A stretch of 64,000 nt of DNA from Candidatus Aenigmatarchaeota archaeon (GTDB taxonomy: Archaea > Aenigmatarchaeota > Aenigmatarchaeia > CG10238-14 > SCSR01). Below the pieces are notes generated by a model that was not told the origin of the DNA, ran no database searches, and saw only the letters and a program-made list of their open reading frames with translations. A program made the translations under genes and the position numbers. The stretch is taken from positions 273,492-337,491 of the forward strand of contig JAUWZS010000001.1 of assembly GCA_030615205.1 (NCBI GenBank). The letters run 5' to 3'. Shown piece after piece: positions 17,430-25,300 of the stretch; position 1 is the first letter of the stretch; each line of letters starts with the position of its first letter.

Positions 17430-18134
17430 ATGAACATCTTTGAATGTATATTCAACCGGCGAAGCACACGTAGTTTCAAAAGCGATTCGGTGGACGACAA
17501 ACTTATTGGAGTTATGCTTTATTCTGCCACACATGCACCCTCTACTGGAAATACACAGGACTGGCATTTTGTTGTTGTTAAAGAAGAAGAAATAAAAAAG
17601 AGTCTTGCAGAAGCAGCTTTACAGCAGGGATTCGTAGCTGAAGCGCCAGTTGTAATAGTTGTCTGTATAGATAAAGAGGCTGCAAGTATGCGTTATGGGA
17701 AACGTGGCGAGACTTTCTATAGCATACAAGATACAGCAAGTGCCACGATGATAATGATGCTTGCAGCGCACGCACTTGGTCTGAAGACGTGCTGGGTTGG
17801 TGCATTTGACGAGGATAAAGTCGGACATATACTTGAGCTTCCGAATCAATTAAGGCCAGTTGCGATCGTTCCTGTCGGATATTCCGGTGAGACTCCAAAA
17901 AAACCGAGGCGGATACCATTCGAACAACTAACTTCTGTGAATACATACGGAAAAAAATACGATATAGCTTATGCTGTGCGGCCAGGCGACAAAGGCAAGG
18001 AATATAAATTCAAACAGATAGGCAACTATTTGGAAGACATATTTAAGAAAAAACTCGAGGAAGCAGGAGATAAAAGACCAAAGGAAAAAAAGAAGCTTAC
18101 ATTTACCGAGTTCTTGAGACGCCTCTCTTCGTGA
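17430..18134 (+). CDS. nitroreductase family flavoprotein
   Basis: 234 residues. FMN-binding signature RRSTRSFKSDSVDD at the N-terminus, HAPSTGNTQDWHFVVV, the central IQDTASATMIMMLAAHALGL helix and VGYSGETPKKPRR near residue 155. These enzymes bind FMN as dimers and use NAD(P)H to reduce quinones, nitro groups or flavins; the physiological substrate is unknown. The last ~60 residues (KGKEYKFKQIGNYLEDIFKK, then a Lys-rich stretch) extend beyond the core fold and look helical. It is monocistronic, with AACTTTAATCG about 30-35 bases before the ATG. Confidence 0.88.
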   Translation: MNIFECIFNRRSTRSFKSDSVDDKLIGVMLYSATHAPSTGNTQDWHFVVVKEEEIKKSLAEAALQQGFVAEAPVVIVVCIDKEAASMRYGKRGETFYSIQDTASATMIMMLAAHALGLKTCWVGAFDEDKVGHILELPNQLRPVAIVPVGYSGETPKKPRRIPFEQLTSVNTYGKKYDIAYAVRPGDKGKEYKFKQIGNYLEDIFKKKLEEAGDKRPKEKKKLTFTEFLRRLSS

Positions 18135-18268
18135 ATGCTTTTCACAATCAAATCTTCTCACTATCAAACTTTGAAATTAAATTTAAGATGCAGAAAACTA
18201 AATATTATATATAGAGCATGGTCGTGCAATTTGTAGTGGTGAATAATCGCTCGAGCGGTGAACAGTTA

Positions 18269-19720
18269 ATGAGTAGATTGATGAAGAGTTTTGTTTCATT
18301 TTTGATTTTTGTTGCTGTATTCTCTCTAATTTTTCCAGTCTTTGCCAGTGCGGCTGATGATGTTGAGTTGATAATTTCACCTGATGATATAACAATAAAC
18401 ACTACTGAAATAGATTCGGTTGATATAATTATTACAAATAATCAAGGCATTGAGGATACCTTTTCTCTTTCTGTTTGGCCGTCCACGACATGGTACGGAG
18501 TTACGCCTGATCTAGGAAAATCCAATGTGAAAATCGCGGCAGGATCTAATTCAACAGCAAAACTTTATTTATCAGTTTCTTCTAGTGCAGACGAGAGAAG
18601 ACATACATTCCTTGTAACAGCAAAATCAACCACATTTGAGAATATAAGCACTTCTTCGAGCGTGAGTGTTAGAGTAAAGAGAAAGACGCTTGTATATATC
18701 TCAGATTTAGCATTGGACAAAAGCGTCCTAAATCCTGATGAATGCATAAACATCACACCTAGTGTTACAAATGATGATATAGTTGATTCAATAGGATACT
18801 ATAAACTACAAACAACTGTCAAAAAAGGCACCTCCATAATACGGCGTTTTGAAGATGATTTATTCCAATTGGGGAGAAAGTCGATAAAAACCATACCGAA
18901 AAGTTATTGTTTTGGAAAATATGCAGAACCAGGCACATATTCAATAGAAGTCGTGTTGAAAACAGATCTAAACAAATTTATGGACAGTAGGACGGCTAAT
19001 GTAAGATTGAATGAAGTATCGAACCTTGTTTTCAAAAAATCTGGGATATATACGCCCTTTATTCAAATGGAGAATATCAATATAAAAAATGAGGGAAACA
19101 TAATCGAGACTAATTTTAATGTGACTGAGACCGTGTCAGAGTTTACAGCCAGGTTTTTCTACCCGATAGACACCCCAACAAGTGTAAAGAGTGAAGGAGG
19201 TAAGGTAGTGTACAGTTGGGTGGTTGAAAGACTGGCGCCTGGCGAGGAGACCCAAGTAAAATACGAAATAAGATACATCAGCCTATGGGTTGGCGGCATA
19301 GCTCTGGTTATTTTAGTTTTCTTTGCATTCTCTTATGCTTACAGGCCAAGGGTAAAGAAAAACGTCCGCTTCTCGCCGCCGTTAAAGAAGGGAAAAGAAT
19401 TAGTCGTGCTACTTGAAGTTAAGAACTCGACTATACACGAAATAAAAAATATTGTTGTGAGTGATTCGATATCGGGTATAGTTTCTCTGATAGAAAAGTT
19501 CGATACTATGTCACCGACAATCAAAAAATCAGAAGCTGGGATAACTCTTACATGGAGAATAAAGTCGTTGAAGCCTTTAGAAGAGCGTGTTTTGACTTAT
19601 AGGATAAAACCGAAAGTTGATATAATCGGGAGCATGCGATTGCCGAGAGCTACAATGGCGTATGTAAACAATAAAAACGAAAAGAAGGTTGTTGCATCGA
19701 GATCGCTTGAAATAAAGTAG
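18269..19720 (+). CDS. membrane-anchored Ig-like repeat protein
   Basis: 483 residues using the ATG at 18269, which has GGTGAACAGTTA before it and begins a clear signal peptide (MSRLMKSFVSFLIFVAVFSL, cleavage near ASAADD). An upstream ATG at 18218 is too close to the TATA box (about 18203-18213) to be transcribed. The ectodomain holds CARDB/NEW3-like beta-sandwiches (SPDDITINTTEIDSVDIIIT). A transmembrane helix at about residues 333-355 is followed by PRVKK and then another Ig-like/DUF11-like domain (NIVVSDSISGIVSLIEKFDT). The charge pattern would put that last domain inside the cell, which is unusual for such a fold. No partner gene nearby. Confidence 0.7.
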   Translation: MSRLMKSFVSFLIFVAVFSLIFPVFASAADDVELIISPDDITINTTEIDSVDIIITNNQGIEDTFSLSVWPSTTWYGVTPDLGKSNVKIAAGSNSTAKLYLSVSSSADERRHTFLVTAKSTTFENISTSSSVSVRVKRKTLVYISDLALDKSVLNPDECINITPSVTNDDIVDSIGYYKLQTTVKKGTSIIRRFEDDLFQLGRKSIKTIPKSYCFGKYAEPGTYSIEVVLKTDLNKFMDSRTANVRLNEVSNLVFKKSGIYTPFIQMENINIKNEGNIIETNFNVTETVSEFTARFFYPIDTPTSVKSEGGKVVYSWVVERLAPGEETQVKYEIRYISLWVGGIALVILVFFAFSYAYRPRVKKNVRFSPPLKKGKELVVLLEVKNSTIHEIKNIVVSDSISGIVSLIEKFDTMSPTIKKSEAGITLTWRIKSLKPLEERVLTYRIKPKVDIIGSMRLPRATMAYVNNKNEKKVVASRSLEIK

Positions 19721-19824
19721 AGATAAAGTTAAATCATAGTTAAATCAAAGATAGATCAAAGAACGCAAAGATAACATTTTTATATTATAGATAGAATTAT
19801 CTTTTAACCCGTTGCAGCTGATAC

Positions 19825-19939
19825 CCCGTTGTAGCTCAATGGCAGAGCAACCGGCTGTAGACGAGCGCGTCGGCGCTTGTTGGTAGCTCTTGCTCAGACA
19901 GAAACCGGTAGGTTGGGAGTTCGACTCTCCCCAACGGGA
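19825..19939 (+). tRNA. tRNA-Tyr (anticodon GTA) with a 43-nt intron
   Basis: Acceptor CCCGTTG/CAACGGG (C1-G72 as in archaeal tRNA-Tyr), D-stem GCTC/GAGC, anticodon stem ACCGG/CCGGT, T-arm GGGAG-TTCGACT-CTCCC, discriminator A. The intron is 19861-19903; splicing gives loop CTGTAGA with anticodon GTA at 19857-19859. The bulge-helix-bulge is textbook: bulges AGA and AAA around a perfect central helix CTGT/ACAG. The intron carries its own hairpin AGCGC/GCGCT. Confidence 0.95.
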
Positions 19940-20059
19940 TTCCTATTTTTATCGAGCCGATGTCTGATTTGAAACAAAAAATAACAAAAAATTGAAGAAA
20001 TATTGCAAAACAGTTAAATTTAAAAGATTTAAGAATCATAATATATAAAATATAGTTTA

Positions 20060-20176
20060 GTTGGCGGCCAAAGCAAGCATGAAACATCTGTTCCCATCCC
20101 GAACACAGTAATTAAGATGCTTAGCGATCTGGATTGTACTGAGCTTCTGCTCGGGAACCCCAGGACGCTGCCAACT
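20060..20176 (+). rRNA. rrf: 5S ribosomal RNA
   Basis: About 117 nt. Terminal helix GTTGGCGGC pairs with GCTGCCAAC at the end. Conserved internal elements: CCCATCCCGAACACAG, then AGATGCTTAGCG, and the 3' arm GGGAACCCCAGG. A TATA-like stretch (AATATATAAAAT, about 20039-20050) is correctly placed for a TATA-driven start at position 20060. No 16S or 23S gene lies in the window, so the 5S gene is unlinked from them here, as in several archaeal lineages. Ends are estimated from helix pairing. Confidence 0.9.
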
Positions 20177-20419
20177 ACATTTATATCTGAATTAAGTGGC
20201 AATACAGTCCAAAGAACATTCCAATCCCAGGTGAAATTTTGAAGCGAATAAGAGACATCTGTTTCTTTAATTTCGAGAACCAAGAATCTGAGAATACTCA
20301 CGAAATTGAAAACGATAGTGTATGTAAGGTTGGATAACTGGTCGGGGGTTGATTTATAAATATTAACGTTGTATTATGCTTGTCTACCTATCGGTAAACA
20401 TCTGTGAACATCAATAAAT
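20177..20419. other. 243-base gap with no recognised gene
   Basis: Between 5S rRNA and tRNA-Asp. No convincing ORF. The stretch at about 20193-20340 contains GTGGCAATACAG, CATTCCAATCCCAGGTGAAA and TGGTCGGGGG, which weakly echo 5S rRNA landmarks in the same order, so it could be an eroded 5S copy or another small RNA; no stable terminal helix is evident. A TATA-like TTTATAAATATT at about 20352-20363 probably drives tRNA-Asp and perhaps the polymerase operon. Confidence 0.4.
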
Positions 20420-20492
20420 GCCTCGGTGGTGTAGTGGCCTAGCATACAAGCCTGTCACGCTTGTGACACGGGTTCAAATCCCGTCCGAGGCG
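20420..20492 (+). tRNA. tRNA-Asp (anticodon GTC), no intron
   Basis: Acceptor GCCTCGG/CCGAGGC with discriminator G, D-stem GTGT/GCAT, anticodon stem CAAGC/GCTTG with loop CTGTCAC, T-arm CGGGT-TCAAATC region intact. Anticodon GTC and G73 both identify Asp. It is the only one of five tRNA genes here without an intron. A TATA-like element lies about 60 bases upstream, and rpoH begins only 42 bases downstream, so tRNA and polymerase genes may share a transcript. Confidence 0.95.
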
Positions 20493-20534
20493 CTTTCGAA
20501 AAGAGGATGTACGGCGGCCATAATTGGTGATGTG

Positions 20535-20783
20535 TTGAAAGAAGTGGATATATCTAAGCACAATTCCGTCCCTAAGCATGTTATTTTGGGCGAGAAGGAA
20601 AAGAGAGAACTTTTGAAAAAGTATAATATAACATTAAACCAACTACCGAGAATAATAACTCCGGACCCTATGGTAGAGAAGTTAGATGCGAAAATTGGAG
20701 ATGTGATAAAAATAACAAGAATCAGTCCTACTGCTGGTGCTATCCAATATTATAGGGTGGTTGTAAAAGGGGCATTTAAATGA
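20535..20783 (+). CDS. rpoH: RNA polymerase subunit H (Rpo5)
   Basis: 82 residues using the TTG at 20535 (a GTG one codon earlier is an alternative); GGTGATG precedes it. Family motifs: VPKHVILGEKEKRELLKKY, LPRIITPDPMVEKLDAKIGD, and the C-terminal VIKITRISPTAGAIQYYRVV. It is the archaeal homologue of the C-terminal part of eukaryotic Rpb5, contacting downstream DNA. A longer frame that reaches into tRNA-Asp is not real. It is the first gene of the polymerase operon, 36 bases before rpoB''. Confidence 0.93.
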   Translation: MKEVDISKHNSVPKHVILGEKEKRELLKKYNITLNQLPRIITPDPMVEKLDAKIGDVIKITRISPTAGAIQYYRVVVKGAFK

Positions 20784-20819
20784 GCGATGGAATTAAGTCG
20801 ATGATTGATTGGTGATTAA

Positions 20820-22331
20820 TTGAATAAAGGATTTTTAGAACTGATGGAAGCATTCAAAAAGGAGCATGGGCTTGTCAGTTTCCATATAGATTCTTACAAT
20901 GATTTTGTTACACGACGAATCCCAAAGATTATCAAGGGAATAAAAGAGATAAAACCGGATGTTCCAGAGCTGGGGGAGTTCAAAATAAAGCTTGGTGAAT
21001 TCAAGATAGGAAAGGAAAACTGGGGACCATGGGTAAAGGAAGCAGACGGATCAGAGAGAAAGATATTGCCGATGGAAGCTAGGATAAGAGATCTGACATA
21101 TTCTGCACCGATGTTCATAGAGATGTCTACTGTGATGAGTGGAATAGAGAGTGAAGGGATATGGGTCAATTTTGGTGATTTGCCAGTAATGTTAAAATCA
21201 AAAATATGCCCATTATCTACAATGAACAACGCTGAGCTTATAGAAGCTGGTGAGGACCCTGATGATTATGGTGGATATTTCATTATCAACGGTACGGAGC
21301 GAATATTAGTTCTTGTTGAAGAAATTGCACAGAACAGGGCAATAGTCGCTAAAGTCAACTCTGGTACTATAACTGAAATAGTCCGTATACACTCGGAAAA
21401 GGATGGGTACATTCAGCGCCATATAATCGAGCGAAAGAAGAAGAATGGTATCATAACGATAAGTTTTGCAAATGTAAACAAATTACCGATTGCAATTTTA
21501 TTAAAGGCATTGGGTCTTGAGCGAGATAAAGATATAATAACGCTGTTGTCTGATGATCCGGATGTACAAGAAGAGTTCTATGTAAATCTCTATGAAATAG
21601 ATGTTTCTAAGAAGGATGAAGGTTTAGATGCGATTGGTAAGCACATAAAAATAGCACAAGAAACATATCGGATGGAAAGAGCTGTGCGATTGGTAGATAG
21701 ATACTTGTTGCCTCATATTGGACAAGATCCGACTAATAGATTGGAAAAAGCGGTTTTCCTCGCAAAAGCTGTGGGAAAAATTATACGGTTGCATTTGAAT
21801 AAAATTGGAGAGGATGATTTAGATCATTACTCAAATAAACGCTTGCGGATGTCTGGCGATTTGCTCGAAATTCTTTTACGATCGATATTACTTGGAAAAT
21901 GGGGCTTGATAACGAGAATAACCTACAACTATCAAAAACTTACAAAGCGTGGCAGGATGCCACCACTACAGGCGATAGTCGAGTCGAACGTTTTGACAAA
22001 CCAACTTAATTCTGCGCTTGCTATAGGAAGTTGGGTCGGTGGTAGAACAGGTGTTAGTCAGAGGCTTGAAAGAAGCAGCTATATAAAGACTGTTTCCCAT
22101 ATGCGAAACGTTCTTTCACCACTTACGTCTACTCAAGAGCACTTTGAGGCACGTGAGTTGCATCCTACACACTGGGGGAAGCTTTGCACTAGCGAGACAC
22201 CGGAGGGTGCTACAATCGGGTTGAGGAAATATCTTGCGATTATGTCCGAAGTCACCAAGGGTGCGAACGAAAAGGAGTTCAAAGCAGTAATGAAAATAAT
22301 TGGAAAACATGTGAAACCTGTAAAGGTTTAA
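20820..22331 (+). CDS. rpoB2: RNA polymerase subunit B'' (Rpo2N)
   Basis: 503 residues, the N-terminal half of the second-largest subunit: protrusion, lobe and fork (EARIRDLTYSAPMFIEMS, GGYFIINGTERILVLVEE, and the fork motif SHMRNVLSPLT followed by HPTHWGKLCTSETPEGATIG). It ends at EFKAVMKIIGKHVKPVKV, where split-B archaea separate B'' from B'. The start codon is TTG at 20820 with GGTGATTAA in front, like rpoH. It is followed 17 bases later by the B'-A' gene. A split B is found in methanogens, Archaeoglobales and some other archaea. Confidence 0.95.
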   Translation: MNKGFLELMEAFKKEHGLVSFHIDSYNDFVTRRIPKIIKGIKEIKPDVPELGEFKIKLGEFKIGKENWGPWVKEADGSERKILPMEARIRDLTYSAPMFIEMSTVMSGIESEGIWVNFGDLPVMLKSKICPLSTMNNAELIEAGEDPDDYGGYFIINGTERILVLVEEIAQNRAIVAKVNSGTITEIVRIHSEKDGYIQRHIIERKKKNGIITISFANVNKLPIAILLKALGLERDKDIITLLSDDPDVQEEFYVNLYEIDVSKKDEGLDAIGKHIKIAQETYRMERAVRLVDRYLLPHIGQDPTNRLEKAVFLAKAVGKIIRLHLNKIGEDDLDHYSNKRLRMSGDLLEILLRSILLGKWGLITRITYNYQKLTKRGRMPPLQAIVESNVLTNQLNSALAIGSWVGGRTGVSQRLERSSYIKTVSHMRNVLSPLTSTQEHFEARELHPTHWGKLCTSETPEGATIGLRKYLAIMSEVTKGANEKEFKAVMKIIGKHVKPVKV

Positions 22332-22348
22332 AAGTAAGGTGTAAAAAT

Positions 22349-25300
22349 ATGGCGGGAAAAGATATGGCAGAAAAAATGGTCGATGTATTTTTAGATGGGC
22401 GATATTTGGGAAGGACTGATAAACCTGAAGAGTTGATTAAGGAGGTAAGAGAAAAGAGAAGACTCGGGTTGTTGTCGAATCAGATAAATGTCTGCTATTA
22501 TCCATATTCGAATGAAATAAAGATTATTTCTGATTCAGGTAGAGTTAGGCGCCCGGCTATAGTTGTCAAAGATGGCAAGTCAAAGCTTACAGATGAAATT
22601 ATAGAAAAAATAAAAAAAGGAGAGATAGGTTGGGAGGATTTGATCAAATCTGGTATTGTAGAGTACTTGGATTCCGAGGAAGAGGAGAATATATACATTG
22701 CATTACGGCCAGAAGATTTGACAACCGAACATACACACTTGGAATTAGACCCTTCTATTATACTTGGTCTATCCGCATCCTTTATTCCATTTCCAGAATT
22801 CGATCGCGGCGATAGAGTCAATTACGGCGCAAAAATGATTGGCCAGAGTATAGGTATGTTCGCTACAAATTACTTCAATCGCGTTGATACCAAATCTAAT
22901 ATAATGGTTTACTCACACAACCCACTTGTGCAGGCATATGGGCATAAACTAATAAATTATGAGAGACATCCGAATGGAACAAATGTTATCGTTGCAGTTG
23001 CCTGCTTCGATGGGTATAATATGGAAGACGCTATAGTGATAAATGCGAGTTCTATACAACGTGGACTTTTCTGGTCTATAATGATGAGAAATTATGATGC
23101 TGTTCAAAAAAGGTATATGGGCGGACAGGAAGATATAATTGGAATACCTGATCCTGGCGTTCGTGGATACGCTGGCGAGGATGTGTACAAATACCTACCA
23201 GAAGATGGAATAATAAATCCGGAAACAATTGTCAATTCAGATGCTGTGCTAGTGGGTAGGGTATCGCCGTTGAGGTTCTTGGGTACAATGGACCAATTCA
23301 TTACAGGTATAGAAAATATACGCGAAACCTCTGTAAAGTTGAGGCATGGTGACAATGGGATTGTTGACAGAGTTTTTTTAACAGAAACAACCGATGGTAC
23401 AAAATTGATAAAAGTTGTTGTTCGCGACACAAAAATTCCTGAAATTGGTGATAAATTTGCAAGCAGGCATGGACAAAAGGGGGTTATAGGTCTGATTGTA
23501 CCCGAGGAGGACATGCCATTTACCGAAGATGGTGTAGTGCCAGATGTAATATTCAACCCGCATGGTATACCATCAAGAATGACAATGGGTCAACTATTAG
23601 AGATTATTGGTGGGAAATTTGCAGCACTTTCGGGGAACTACATAAACGCGTCAGCGTTTGGCTCTGTTAAGGAGGTGGAGCTAAGAAAAGGACTGGAAGA
23701 GCATGGTTTTAAAAACGATGGAAAGGAGACAATGTATGACGGCAGGACAGGTCAGAGATTCGAGGCACAAATATTTATCGGCAGTTGTTTTTATCAAAAG
23801 CTCGATCATCTGGTATCAAACAAGATACATGCACGTTCTCGCGGCCCAGTCGCACTTTTGACCAAGCAGCCGACTGAAGGTCGTAGCAAAGAAGGCGGAT
23901 TGCGACTTGGAGAGATGGAGAAAGATTGTCTGATTGCGCATGGCGCAGCCCTCACATTGAAAGAGCGATTCGACTCTGACAAGACGAGCGTCCCAATATG
24001 TACAGAGTGTGGAATGATTGCGATACACGACCGGATCAAAAATAGGAAATATTGCCCCATATGTGGGAACTCTAAAATTATAAACGTCGAGATGAGCTAT
24101 GCATTCAAGCTTATGCTCGATGAGCTCAGAAGTATGCTGATTTATCCAAAGATTATTATAAAGCGCGGTGAAACGTTGGTTGATAGCATACAATTTGGAA
24201 TCTTAAATGCAGAAATGATCAATAAAATGAGTGTCGCGAAAATAACCAAGACCGAACTTTACGACCAAGAAGGTTATCCAATAGAGGGCGGGTTGATGGA
24301 TCCTAGACTTGGTGTGGTAGATCCAGGCATTCGTTGCAGAGTTTGTGGAGGCAACGTAGGTGAATGCCAAGGTCATTTTGGTCGCCTTGATTTGACAAAG
24401 CCTATTGTGCATGTCCATTATGCAAAATTTATTTTAAATCTATTGAAACTATTCTGCAACAAATGCAACAGGCTTCTTATCGATGGTAGCAACATTGATA
24501 AGATGAGAGGTAGGAAGCCAAAGTTCAAGGAAATTATGAAAATGGCAAAGAAAAAATGTCCACACTGTGGTGAGCAACAAAATAAATTTAAATTTATAAA
24601 ACCGTACACCTTCATCGAGAATAAGCAAACATTGAGTGCTTCTGCAATACGAGAGCGTTTAGAAAAGATGACAAGCGAGGACTTGAAATCGATTGGACTC
24701 AATATGCGACCAGAACATCTTTTACTCACAATACTACCAATATCACCAGTTACTGTCAGGCCATCAATAACATTAGAATCAGGTGAGCGTTCAGAAGACG
24801 ACTTAACACACAAACTTGTAGATATTGTCAGAATAAACGAGAGATTGAGAGAGAACATAGATCTAGGCGCACCTGATTTTATCATTGAAGATCTTTGGGA
24901 GTTGTTGCAGTATCATGTATCAACTTATTTTGACAATGCGATCTCAGGTGTTCCTCCGGCTAGGCACCGCTCAGGAAGAATTTTGAAGACCCTGTCACAA
25001 AGGCTGAAGACGAAAGAAGGACGATTCAGAGGTAATCTGGCAGGAAAAAGAGTCAATTTCTCATCGCGAACAGTCATAAGTCCGGATCCGATGATAGATA
25101 TAGATGAAGTAGGAATACCGGAAATAATTGCAAAAGAGCTCACTCTGCCTGTTAGAGTGCATGAGGGAAATGTTAAAGAGCTAAAGCAACTTGTACTAAA
25201 CGGTTCAGAAAAAGTCTCCGGTGCAAACTATTTAATACGGGCAGATGGAAGAAGGAAGAAAATAACAGAACAGAATAAAGAAGAAATTGTAAAAGAAGTT

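Noticed and set aside
20418-20534. Upstream start for rpoH inside tRNA-Asp
   Set aside because: It would translate the tRNA gene; family length and GGTGATG site support TTG at 20535.
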